60,384 nucleotides of DNA, taken from Bigelowiella natans CCMP2755. Lineage: Eukaryota; Cercozoa; Chlorarachniophyceae. The first letter of the stretch is position 1. Every line of letters begins with the position of its first letter. The stretch is taken from contig ADNK01002135.1 in NCBI GenBank assembly GCA_000320545.1, positions 15,001 through 75,384 of the forward strand, in the 5' to 3' direction. This document shows, in pieces, positions 44,448 to 55,803 of the stretch. The position numbers were made by a program, and so were the translations under genes. The notes beneath the pieces were generated by a model. It did not search any database. It saw only the letters and a program-made list of their open reading frames with translations, and was not told the origin of the DNA.

Positions 44448-46574
44448 CTATTCCTCCGCTTCTTGCCAGCACTTCCACTTCTTGATGTACTGATCATCGT
44501 TGTAATCAGGTACAGTTGGCACCTTTCCACCATTAAGATCTGCCATCGCATTTATCCATTCCATGTCTGTAAGCCCTGACTTACACTTATTGGAGCCTTC
44601 CGATAATTTAGTGCAAGCTGGAAACGCGTAAATATCGCTCTTGTGAACCGCCTGTCAAATTAGTTGGAGTGGGGAATGAAAATGGTGAAGTTGTTCCAGA
44701 CTCAAATCTAATCAATGCCTCTGTAGGTTTTTAAATTTCTTGTCTTCTCCACAAGTGCTTACGACTAGATCTACTCTATTTGCGAGCAGTACTACAGAAG
44801 AGAAGGAAATGTATTCCTTATCCCGTTTCTACATTTTCCCCTACATAGCTACTACCTCTGCGCAGTTCTCTTTATCGTCATCAAATAACACAATGCTGCG
44901 GCTTCTCAGATTCGTGCCATGTTCATGCTCCCAGGCCGCCTTTAACTGATTGATTACAGAAAGTGATACTGAGATAATGTAACGCTGAAATCTTTACTTG
45001 CCAATGCTTCTTAGCCTCTTAACGTACAATGGCAGAGTGTTATCCACAGTCGATGATAGTTGATGCAAAGCATGCAATAACATAAAAAATCCAGTTAGCC
45101 GAACTTTGCGCTCGCAAGCTGCTAGTCCACCCCCCCCCCCCTCCACGCCGACAAAGTTACATTGTTAATATGCTCAGTTTTAAAGCACTGCTTGCGGTCT
45201 TCTTCGGGCACACTCAGGATGTTGTGGTAGCTCGGATTAAGCCCATATATCATGATCTTGTCAGTCTGTAGTAGACAAGGTCGAGGGTCACGCATGAACA
45301 AACACATCGCTACGGTGAGAAAGAGAGGGGGGAAGAGAAGCAAGAAAAAGGAGTTGCCGGGTAGTATACAACGTCATGCAGCCGCAAACGTATTCCCAAT
45401 TGCATCGCTGCTGTTGAAGGCTGGTCACAGAGAACAACGTCTTTTGCAACTATTTCATTTGAAAATAATCAATTACCTCAGCTTTGGTGAGGGCGGGGTT
45501 GTCTCCAGTAGTGAACACCAACTCTAATATTCCTCGAATAAATTCCTTCCCGGCTCCTATCTGAGCAGAAGGCAGACACCCAATATACAAATGAGCACAG
45601 GTAAATGATCATCGCTCGAGGCATTTAAGAGGCGAGGGGGCTTCTCACTACAACACCTTTGCCTGCCGGAGCCACGGCGCGGTCTCGTAGAGTTTATCAT
45701 CGGAGTACGTGGCGATCCCAACCTGTATGTATGTAGGCCCGATAACAAGGTTGATATGATGTAGTAGTTTGTTATTGTTGGAGGAGGACGAGGTGGAGGC
45801 AAGGCATGTCGTACTGAGGAATACATACATACATCCTGCGATCGCAGCAGTTCACCGGTGTTCAATGACTGATGGTCTCGTTGTGCTCCGAAGGGTGCTA
45901 TTACTCCTACTTTCAGCTGTGGCTACTATTACTACTATTACTACTACTACTACTACTACTACTACACACTTCTTTACCGAGAAACCGCTCTTAATGAGCT
46001 TCGGGACGACTTTCGTGAAAGTTGACGACCTAATGAGGAGGAGATTGAACATTTATGCATTTTCACGGCAGCGACTATTATGTGCTGCTGCTGATGATGA
46101 TGATGATGTGTTGATGGTGTCTACAATGATATGGAAGGAGGTTATCAAGGTTGCAAAGTATCAGATTTCATTTCAGTCTGAATATTTGATCTAATTCTAC
46201 ATTGAATTAGCGGACACTTATTATTACTAGTACTGATCATAAGAGTATATTTCTAGAATATGTGATTTAGATTCCGTAAGGAACATCATTCGCCAAGAAA
46301 ACGCAGATAATTTGCCCTGCAGCAGGGTTCGAATCATCGGTATTTTCAAGCACGGTAAATAATAAATTGCAGCCAGGCCGTTATTTTGTGGTATTAAAAG
46401 TAGTTTGTCATCATCTTCTGGTGTACATTTTGCCGCCAAGACCTCGTAGTCCGATTTCCAATTACCTATTAATTAGGGCGTTGAGCAGCAATAGTGGAGA
46501 AGATGATGATTAAAAGATGCTGCGATGATACTAAAAGGGTAATCCATCGGACACGCACGCACACACGCAGATAC

Positions 46575-46618
<44 letters not shown>

Positions 46619-46934
46619 ATGTTTATATTTGCATTCGACCTCTCGTGTGCTCTTGGGTCGCAGTCTTGTCAAAGTCAAAGAGAATGAGTTTAATATTAGA
46701 TGGTGGTAGCGGGAGCGCCTGCACCCTAGGAGGGAGCTCGGGAAGAGGCCTGCCATCCGTTTTCCCTGCTCGGGTTGGAGAAGAAGAAGAAGAAGAAGAA
46801 GAAGAAGAAGAAGGGGATACTTGATCTGGAGGGAGTTGAGGAAGAGGCCTCCCTGCCATTTTCCCCGCCTTTGGAGCTACAACTTCGTGTGTGTTGCGAT
46901 TGTCATCCCAACCCCTAAACAGAGGATGATTCAT
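44448..46934 (-). CDS. HAD-superfamily phosphatase with N-terminal proline-rich SH3-ligand-like repeats, multi-exon
   Basis: Minus-strand exons carry the four HAD motifs in order. The exon from 46934 (or ATG 47000) to 46640 ends LILFDFDKTATQEHTRG (motif I, DFDKT; the first Asp is the nucleophile). About 46045-45990 reads TFTKVVPKLIKSGFS. About 45704-45655 reads VGIATYSDDKLYETAPW (motif II Thr). About 45560-45477 reads GAGKEFIRGILELVF. About 45265-45150 reads YGLNPSY...CFKTEHINN (possible motif III Lys). 44939-44856 gives IVLFDDDKENCAE (motif IV DDD). The last exon 44651-44448 ends WQEAEE. It should cleave phosphoester bonds through an aspartyl-phosphate; substrate unknown. Upstream of motif I are two copies of AGKxxGRPLPxLPP around a poly-Ser run, matching the RPLPxLP type of SH3 ligand. 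Confidence 0.75.
46577..46613. repeat. (AT)n microsatellite in HAD gene intron 1
   Basis: Perfect AT run starting about 27 bp inside the intron that follows the DFDKT exon. Confidence 0.92.
46783..46812 (-). repeat. (AGA)n repeat encoding poly-Ser in the HAD protein
   Basis: On the sense strand (TCT)n encodes about ten Ser between the two RPLPxLPP motifs. Confidence 0.9.
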
Positions 46935-47199
46935 GAATGATAAGAAACGTCTCTTCGGGCAAAGCAACGGATAACATTGCTCGTTGCAGCAGAGAGCCAT
47001 GTGGTGGTTGTGTCGTGTGCGCAATTCTGCTCATCATATGAGTTGTCCATCATCGCATCACCCGAAGACGGGAGATCATCAACTTTCATGCCACCGGAGT
47101 CACAAAACAACAACGAAGAGGAGCACGTGCTTACGTACATACAACGACGACATTCAAGAATAATAACAACGATGCGAGCGATTGAAACGTTCCATAAAT

Positions 47200-48305
47200 A
47201 CCTTTCATTCATCCACGTAACGCATTCGTTGAACTCAGCTAGAATAGGCCCGCCAACCTCGATGGTCATCTCCACTTCTTCATTTACCTTATGATTCTGC
47301 TGCCGTTTCGTAGACTCTAGGTCCACATCGAATTCCACATAGGCTGTGAATTTATACTTGTTCTTCTTGGCTTTAACCTTGTAGTTATCGTTGAATTTCG
47401 GGTCGACTTCGAAGAATTCCAGATTCTTTTCGAGGGAAGGGGGAATGAAGAGTAAGCGTCGATTAGTGAGAGGAGAGGGTGCAAACGGAACAAATATAGA
47501 AATAATTAAGCAGGAGAATGAAAAATAAAAGTTTGATTGCTAGTTTTATCGATGGATCTTTCATTGTTGGTGTGCGTGCGTGCGTGGCGCGTGCGTGTGA
47601 TAGATCTGAATCTAGTGAATGACATGATTCTCCACTAGATAGCCGTTTTTCTTCTCAATTCTGTAGTCTTCTTCACTTTTCGCTTTCTATAAAATGAGGA
47701 ATACAAGAATAAGAATGAGGAAAAGTTCGCTAACAAGAAGAATGCAGTGGATGACACTCAACACATTGCAAAAATGAGATTGAAAATTAAAAAAGAAACA
47801 CTTTAAGAGAATAGAGAAAAAGGAATCTATTTTACATCTTTCCACAATTTGAATCTCGGCCACCTATCGACATAGAAGTGTATTGCACGGTTTTTGGTCT
47901 TACTCCCGCCTGCAAAGACGACCATCTGTTGTGCACAAAACGAAGCTAATTTTAGAGGCAATGACAAGACGGAAAAGGTGCTAAATTAAATGAGAAATCG
48001 AACGGTACATTCTTTTTCCAGTTATTAAGCGTGGCCGTGTCTGGGGGCGTGGAGCTACAGAGGGCATTTGGTCCGAGGCGCAACGATGAGTTGGCGGCTG
48101 AGCGTGCCTACCATAACAAAAACATACGCATTTGTGACACTACTGCTTCCTAGAACACCAAAATGCCTTCACAGGTGAAATGGAAAATATTCCGAATCAA
48201 CTTTACCGCTAGCTGGTTTCTAGATGCATCCTTGATCCTGTTTGAGTAAGCGAAGACTTCGAGCCTCCCGAGGAGAAGAAGCAGGACAGCTGCTGCCATA
48301 GCCAT
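47200..48305 (-). CDS. Signal-peptide protein, unknown; possibly the 5' part of the HAD gene
   Basis: Exon 48305-48207 encodes MAMAAAVLLLLGRLEVFAYS, a clear signal peptide, and ends in phase 0. Next exon about 47925-47835 (VVFAGGSKTKNRAIHFYVDR), then about 47690-47635 (KAKSEEDYRIEKKNGYLVEN), then about 47427-47292 (NLEFFEVDPKFNDNYKVK, ..TAYVEFDVDLEST), which continues into EVGGPILAEFNECVTWMNER at about 47215. All joins I could check keep frame. Charged, beta-rich mature sequence; no family recognised. It lies directly upstream of the HAD exons on the same strand, so a single secreted HAD phosphatase is possible, but the stretch between 47200 and 47000 does not splice obviously. Confidence 0.5.
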
Positions 48306-48659
48306 CGTGGTCAGGATTCACCTCGCGAGGAATTCAAAATATTTGAATAGCATGCCGCGAAATAATAGTTTATGCATTTCCGCATGGATTTCAACCCCGC
48401 GCCATGGCGATCGCACTGTCGGAAAACTTACGCTCTCTGTAATTCTCCTTTTATGTCTGCGACATGAAGAATGGGCATGTCTAATGACAAAAATGGGAAC
48501 CAAACGCAACCCGCTAGGTCGGCAAGCGGTATTGGATTCAATGAATAAATGGAAGCTATTTTGTCCCTGCGACATCAAAATGGAGCCCACAGCTCAAGCT
48601 CTGAAACTACCTGGTGCTTCTCGTCGGCAGCGAGCTGGCTTTGTCCCGTAGATACGAAG

Positions 48660-49534
48660 ATGCCGCCCCCTCGCTCTAAACCGAATCAGGCTCGGGTGAT
48701 TCGAACCACGCAGTGGTGCGCCCCCCTGTTAATCATTCTCCCGTTGTTACTCGCGGGAATGCACATGCCTGTCGCCAGAGCGGTTGATGAACAGATCTCC
48801 CAGGAGGTGCGTGCTCGATCGCTGTCGTCGATCATATCTGCCGGAAAAGGAGGAGGGATAGATGGAGGAAGGAAGGGGGGAGGAGGGGGAATAACACACA
48901 GCTTTCGCGCGTTGAAAAGTTCGAATATTATGCCTACTCAGCATGCTACAAGTTGTTTTGCGTCGAATAATGTCTTCTTGGCACATTAGGAACTTGATTC
49001 TGCTGTGTATGGGATGATGGAGAAATTAGATGTCAGCAAGGACAAAATGCTCTCCGCCCGTGAAATTGCGGTATCAACCATCTTAGACCTGTTATTAGGC
49101 GCGTGGTATCTATACTTGAAGTGTTGCGTGTTCACAGGCCTCTGTGTTAAACACTTTAATCGAGGCCTATCCTCTCTCTCCTCTCTCTCCCCTTGTGTGT
49201 TTAAGTCACTTTCTCCATTCGTGTTATTCGAAGGATCAAATACGAGAAGTGGACTGGATGCTCTTGCAGCAAGAAATCTCGGTCAGTAGTAGTTACACTC
49301 CTCCGTAAGAACGGGCGGAATCCTCATCTTCTTGGTCAATGTGTACTACTAACAGAAAGCACAGTTGTTCTCCTTACGGGTGTGCTGATTTTCACCAAAT
49401 ATATAAATAAACGAATAAATATAACTTCCGTGCTTTGGAACGCGAAGTAGATTTCCAGTCATGCATAATAGTAACCTTTCTTGTAGGAACTTCAGGATGC
49501 GAACAAAAGACTTCTCGACCACTACGGCCTGCCG

Positions 49535-49571
<37 letters not shown>

Positions 49572-51743
49572 TAGTATTAGAAACGATATTGTCAATCACA
49601 TTCGTAGAGAGAAATGAAGGGATATGCTGATGATTCATCCCTTGCACAAAAGCACGGACATCGTCATCGATCCAGTCATCTTCCTAGAAGCTCTGTTAAA
49701 CATCCACCCAACATAACCCTAATTATGATGTTGATATCAAGTCGGGTGAACAGACAAGAGTAAGCCTAGAGGACATCATGGTTCTAATGTCGAAACTGTC
49801 AAAGGAGAGTGGAGAACAATCTGGGCTCACCGAGGAAGATGAGATCGGTTGCTTTCGTAGCAAAGAAGCTCACATAATTCATAGAACTACTTTCCCCGTA
49901 GTACATAAATCTCTTACATCCATTATTGACATTTTGGCGGCATTAACGGATCGATATTAATTATCAAAGCGACATGACTAGCCACCAATATCATACCCTG
50001 AAGACACGTCTGTCGCAAGCGAGAATTTTCTAGCCCCGAACACTATTATGAAAATGTTTCATCTTTAATTGTGATGGGTGACGATATTTCCGCCATGTTC
50101 ATCATGTCGCCTTGTTTTCTTCTCATCGTTCCTTCCACTGTCGGTCTTCCCAATTGCGTATTACTTACTAACCTCCAGTCTCGGATTATATGACAGATCT
50201 GCAGAATCGGTTCTCCAATGCGGACGAGCACGGTGACCAGGACGGGTATTTATCCGAAGAGGAGTTATTACTGTTCATGGAGCCAGAAATCTTGTTACGG
50301 TTGTTGTCCACCACCTACTAAATGATTAGAATCATGAGTTAATCTTGCTGCTTATGGCATCATCAAGCACGCAGCTTGTGACGACACATTTCAATCAAAT
50401 GATGCTTTGTTTGCTCTGTTGACACTAGATACCATGAGATAGAGGAGTTGGCTGCTTTCGACGCCCTCGATGCAGATGCTGATGGGGTAGGTACCACACT
50501 TCTGTGTATTGAATACGGCTTTCACCTCCTTCTCTCCTTCTTTCACGTACAATATGAGATGGAACGTCAGGGACGATAGAATCATCCGAAGACTATACCC
50601 TCTCTACCATTATCACCACCATGATATGATCTACTATCTAGGTGGTATCAAAGGAAGAAGTCCATGCATACCTCTCTGATGCCGAGAACGAAGACGGTGA
50701 TGAAAGGAGGAGACTTGGCGACAGCGATGATGAGTTGTATGGTGATGATACTGATAGCGAGGAGGAGGGGCATAGTGAATCAACCTCTCGCTCTTCAAAG
50801 CATCGGCGACGGCAGATAGGTGGAAATGAAGACAACAGCGAAAATGATGACGAGGATGGACAACCCGATATATCTGACGTAAACAAGCTTGTTTTCTTCT
50901 CTTCTCCCCCCCCTCTTCCTTTCTACTTCGATTTGATATTGAGAGTTAATTTGTTGTGTGGGAGCATGTCGGTGGCACTGTATCCAGCATAATTGACTTT
51001 TTTCTCCGCTTAATTTTCGAATTGATGCCATGCCCATCATCATTCTCCACCAATTCCTCGCCGCTTCCCTTCTCTTTCAAAAATGCAGGGAAGCCCATAC
51101 GAAGATATCGTTGGGGAAGTTCTTCGATCCGAATTCGACGACTTAAATGATGAGGGCTCCAGCAGCTCGGAAGACGATGATGAAGACGAAGAGGAAGATC
51201 TAGATCTCGAGGACCTGGCGGCTTACTCGTCGTCCTCAGCAGCAAGAGGAAGGGGAGAATACGGCGAGAAGGAAGATGAGCCGCTGAGCGAGAGTGCGAT
51301 CGAGGCCAGCTTCGCATCGATGGATGCGGATGGTAATGGGGTGATATCAAGGGACGAATTCCTACGATCTTCTGGGGTTGACTGGGACGTCGATCATGAC
51401 GGCAAAATATGGGTATTACTTTATGAAATCAGCGAACATTGCATGAGGAGGCGAAAGGGGGAGAAAAGTTCGCAGCTTGTGAATAAAAATATTATCCTCA
51501 CTTTTTCCAACATCACCTTGCTCGCTTTCTTCTCTTTTTCATTCATCTTTACGTCGATCACCCCCACCACACTTGAAGGTGAAGGAATTGGATACGGATG
51601 GCGATGAGCTGCTGAGCGCACGCGAAATTCTGGAGAATAGGAAGCCTGACACCATCTTGGACTTTCTTGCTTCTCTCCACTTCGACGAAGAAACTGGAGA
51701 CTACGATCATGGTGATGGAGCACCAGCGCACGATGAGTTGTGA
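48660..51743 (+). CDS. CREC-type (calumenin/reticulocalbin-like) EF-hand protein, ER-retained (HDEL), multi-exon
   Basis: ATG 48660; the first exon 48660-48806 encodes a hydrophobic signal sequence (WCAPLLIILPLLLAGMHM). 48990-49070 encodes YGMMEKLDVSKDKMLSAREI, an EF-hand. A small exon ends ELQDANKRLLDHYGLP at 49534. About 49715-49850 has YDVDIKSGEQTRVSLEDI. About 50180-50290 has NADEHGDQDGYLSEEELLLF. About 50430-50490 plus 50641-50880 forms a canonical loop DADADG/VVSKEE split by an intron, followed by an acidic Ser/Asp spacer. About 51090-51412 has DADGNGVISRDE and DVDHDGK. 51579-51743 has DTDGDELLSARE and the C-terminal HDEL. Multiple EF-hands plus signal peptide plus HDEL is the CREC architecture: low-affinity calcium binding in the ER lumen. 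Long acidic spacers between hands are unusual. Confidence 0.88.
49535..49566 (+). repeat. (GTA)n repeat that begins exactly at a splice donor
   Basis: The exon ends CTGCCG at 49534 and the intron opens with more than ten GTA units. The first GTAGTA is the donor, but any unit could serve. Confidence 0.85.
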
Positions 51744-51904
51744 TAAGCTTCAACTACAAGAGACATAGCACTGATATCTAAAGATATTTAAAGTTATACA
51801 CTATGGACACAGTATATATTATATATACGTATGTCTATTGTATACATCTTTGTGTCTCTATGCAATGTTATTGCAAAATTTCTAAGTTGTACTGAACAAA
51901 CAAC

Positions 51905-52640
51905 TGACGGCCATCATGGACCGCAACGACGACACAAAACGCCTCTCAAATGAAGAAAAAAGAGCTCGCACTGCTGCGCGCAAAGCACGACATGACCGTC
52001 CAAATTGCAATGCTTTCTCATGCATGCAGCAACGTACATGTCACAATGGAAACAAATAGACACAACTTGAGCGCTGTAGCCGCTGCTTTGCAGAGCTGCA
52101 TTAGGATGATATTGAAAATTTTCAAACATTTCATTGCATCGTCGCGCGATCCGTCTGCTCTCACATATGTGATGTGTGGCGATGAAGGTCACAATCGATG
52201 CTGTGATTTGCGTACACGTGACCGTGCGTGTGTGATGGCACGTGCACACATCTTCGTAGACACGCACGTATACATGCAATGATCTTGGAAAATTCATGTT
52301 TGTCACGTGGACAATGTGATGAGACAGATGCCACATGCATCGCATGTGGCATCCTGAAGGACATGGATCATCTCCTGCAATGTCCAACACATGGTCAACA
52401 ACAAATCAGATTGCGCAATCAAATGAGCGCAATCATTGATCGCAACGACGAGACGAACCGGCTGACAAAGGCTGAAAAAGATTCAAGAACTGTTGCGCGC
52501 AATGCGCGCCATCATCGATCGAAAGAGGATGATTTCACATGCATGAAACACATTGTGGCAGAAACTAACAGACACAACATCAGCGCTGTAGCCGCTGCAT
52601 TGCACAGCTATATCAGGATGACCATTGAAAAAATTTAATT
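51905..52640 (+). mobile_element. Decayed LINE-type retrotransposon 3' end, tandemly duplicated
   Basis: The frame 52228-52638 includes CIACGILKDMDHLLQCPTH, a Cys-x2-Cys...His-x4-Cys knuckle typical of the C-terminus of non-LTR reverse transcriptase proteins, and ends SAVAALHSYIRMTIEKI-like (SAVAAALHSY, then stop at 52636-52638). The segment contains two diverged copies offset by about 515-517 bp: CGCAACGACGA at 51922 and again at 52440, and GACACAACxTxAGCGCTGTAGCCGCTG at about 52061 and 52574. Copy one is broken by stops. Composition is rich in CATG/TGCA, like the other decayed segments. No RT domain is present. Confidence 0.65.
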
Positions 52641-52980
52641 TGTTCATTACATCCGTCTCATACATGCAATGCGTACGAGCAAATAATGAAAGTCGCACGA
52701 TACCTACTATGCACACATGTCAATTGCTATGATGTGGGCGCACACAAGGTGGCGCTACGCGGAGTGCCGAGAGTGCGTGCAGAGAATAAAAGCAAAATGG
52801 GCACTTAAAAATCGAACATCTAGATATACGTACGACGCATGAACGCTTAAGTGAATTACACCTCTGGTGTGATTTTGTTAATACTACATCATGTACATGG
52901 AGCAAGCATGCTAAGACTTGGATTGGAACAGTGTAAACTTTACATGTCTAATATTATGCTATCTTGCATCCGATCTTATT
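52641..52980. other. Intergenic, 3' flank of ammonium transporter gene
   Basis: No coding signal. Should contain the 3' UTR of the minus-strand transporter gene. Confidence 0.4.
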
Positions 52981-54754
52981 TTATACATTCTCTTTAGGTT
53001 CCACCTTCTTCTCTGCGTTTTTTGTTCCCAACTGTATGATCGAGTTCCTTCCGTGCTCTGAAACGTCTAGGCCCATCTCCTCCATTTCCTTGTCTACACG
53101 TAGCAGCCCAGCCATTTTCAGTGGGAAGAAGACCAGTGCAGACATTGCGGAGGACCAACACATGATGGCGAGCATACCGATGAACTGATTGCGGAACTGG
53201 TTTCCGGAAAGCATTGCATCGTTATCGTACCCGTAAGTGCGAATGATGTTGCTTCGAGTAGCAAAGATTCCCACGGAGAGTACACCCCAGGCACCGCAGG
53301 CACCGTGTACAGGGAAAGCATCGAGCGGGTCGTCGATTCCAAGCATTTTGATAAGATTGGAGGCGCCAATGTACACGAGTCCGCCGATGAGACCAATCAT
53401 CATAGCAGCCCACGGTTCGGTGACAGAGCATGGCGCGGTAATCGAAACAAGGCCGGCAAGCACGCCGTTGAGGCTAAGGCTTAGATTGTAGTGGCCTTGG
53501 ACGGTTCGAGAGTACACCATACATGTGATTGCACCCATCGCTGCTGCAATCGTTGTGGTCACAGCAACCTTGGCAGCCAAATTAATGTAGGTTCCGCCCC
53601 CAGCGCCAGCGCCTAGAGTAGATCCGCAGTTGAAGCCGTACCAGCCCATCCAAAGAATGGCCGTACCCAGTGCACACATCAAATCGGAGGATCCTTCGAG
53701 TCCTTCACTTTTCCCGGTACTCTTGAACCCAGTACGTGGTCCAACAGCAATGGCCCCGATCAGCCCCGCAAAGCCGCCGGTCATGTGCACAACACCAGAT
53801 CCAGCAAAATCAATCATGCCGTTCATCTTGAGATAGCGCTCACCATCATCATCGGAGTAGAAGGCTGACAGCCATCCCATTGGGGACCATACCCAGTGGA
53901 CAACCACAGGGTAGATGAAGGTCGTCAAGGCGATCGTGTACACGAAATATGCTTCAAGCCTGCAGCGCTCAGCTACGCAACCGGAGACGATCGTAGCAGC
54001 AGCCCCAGCGAACGTCCATTGGAAGAACCAGTTATGATAGCTGGTGTCGTTTTGAAAGTTTTGCAGTGCCCAGTTTCCTGAACCGATGAAAGTACTGTCG
54101 TTCCCGGGATTGGAAGCTCTGAGTAAATGAACACCAATTAGGGGAAGAACAGATGGCTAATTATAGGGGCTCTGTTGTTTTAGGACTCACTTGTTACGGC
54201 CGTTTCCATATGCAAAGGAATATCCGAGTAACCAGAAGCACACAGCACCGATCGAGGCATCCATAAGATTCTGTGTAAGTATGTAATTTAGAATCGAAAT
54301 GTAGATCGCATCCTAATATTCTTCGATGAACCTTGAATAGGATGTTGTTAGTGTTCTTTCTCCTCAAGGATCCTGCCTCGAGCATGGCGAAGCCGGCCTG
54401 CATCCCTGGGAGGAATAGATGCAAATGACAACAAAGTCATGAGAACAGAAGCTGGCGCGGAAAGGAACTCATGGATAGGACATATTTACGAGTCCAAAAG
54501 TCAACATTGCTCTCACACAGCTAGAAGGTAGAAATTAGGGATTAGAAGTTTGTATTACAGAAAACAAGAATTCCGCAGAGTAAGATCCACATGATGTCTG
54601 TAACTCCAGAAAGAGTTGACAAGTCCGAGTTCTTCGCCAATGCGGAGGCACCACTGACGGCCGTTGAGTTTATTAATCCGCATATCTGCGAATCGAAGCT
54701 AACACCACCCTCGGACGACGAGGCATAGAAGCACTTGTGAGTGTAGTCGGTCAT
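52981..54754 (-). CDS. AMT-type ammonium transporter, four exons
   Basis: Phase-checked exons on the minus strand: 54754-54559, 54405-54332, 54270-54191, 54118-52981; introns of 153, 61 and 72 bp; 495 aa. Family landmarks: DIMWILLCGILVF then WMQAGFAMLEAGSLRRKNTN; NLMDASIGAVCFWLLGYSFA; WFFQWTFAGAAATIVSGCVA (gate Phe region); TTFIYPVVVHWVWSPMGWL; FAGSGVVHMTGGFAGLIGA (first pore His); LDAFPVHGACGAWGVLSVG (second pore His). The twin-His pore and the gate region are intact, so it should import ammonium across the plasma membrane as a trimer. The start ATG 54754 is the first in frame; the frame stays open upstream without ATG. The N-terminal extracellular part has paired Cys (KCFYAS, QICGL) and an N-glycosylation-like NST. 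Confidence 0.96.
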
Positions 54755-55803
54755 CACTCGTGAAACGGATGGGTTGTGGGGGACTGTTTGGATTGTGAAC
54801 AAGGCTTTGCGTAGCCGTTCCTTGATGAGCTCTAAGATGAGTTCCGAGCAGCTCCGAGGTACATACAGTAACTCCCATTTAGCTTTTCGCTTCGAAATGG
54901 CTTTGTTTTACATTAGCCGACAGTAAAATCGAGGACATACAGGAATCAGTTTGGCGATTGACGAACAGCTTTTTCCAGCTGAACAGCTTTTTCCAGCTTT
55001 TTGCTTGTGAACTCAGATGTTCGTGATATAAGAAGCTGTTCGCAAAAAGGCCCAATGTTTTTTCGATTCCGGGGAGAGATATCCTGGAAATCCTGAGGCC
55101 GTTTTCAAGAAATGCAACTGAGGAGCTACGTTTCTGGTAATCATCCCAGATATCGTAGCCTATGATAAGCTCATGAATTTACATTCATTACGAGCGTAGA
55201 ATTGTAACGGCTCAAATGAAAATTTAGCTGTTTCAATTTACCAATTTTTGAATACATAAATCATGTCGCAGTATAGGAACATTATGAATTTGGGTATTTA
55301 AATGCCGAAGAGTCGTCGGGGATATTCTTTGGCTTCTCTTTTGAACGGTTTCAGTTGTTCCATCTCTAGAGGCTCTCCGAGATCCTGCAGAGAGTGCCGG
55401 AGAACATCGGAATAAAAAGATTACCTATTCATTCCGGTGTTCTCCGGTACTTTGGAAGCAGAGAGAAGACGAGTTTGCCCCATCTCCCATGCATTCCTTC
55501 CTCTTCCAGAATAAATGTGCATAATACTGCTTGATTTTCCAAATACAAGTTGTCTCAGGGAGAAATTCACCGAGGTGGAAACATGGAAGCATGAATCTAC
55601 CTGGGATTTCAAATTAAGCGCAAGCTGCGACTACGAAAACGTGGGAGCAGCGTCTCCGAGAATAGCATAATATTTTGCAAATATGTTTGTCGTATTAACG
55701 CAAGGCTATCCTTTTTTCGTAACTTGTTTTTTACGCTGTCGGAAGAAACATCTTGAAATTTAACTCGGCTGCCGGAATCTCTTCCAGCTTCCTACCCATC
55801 GAT
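54755..55803. other. Divergent intergenic region, no gene seen
   Basis: Lies between the 5' ends of the minus-strand AMT gene and the plus-strand CLU gene, so it should hold both promoters. It contains a short direct repeat CAGCTTTTTCCAG at 54967-54979 and 54984-54996. No TATA box is clear. Confidence 0.4.

Noticed and set aside
46310-46345. tRNA-like GGGTTCGAATC
   Set aside because: Matches a T-loop by chance, but no acceptor stem, D-arm or anticodon arm can be drawn around it. A similar GGTTCGAATC at 23251 lies within a coding-like exon and also fails.
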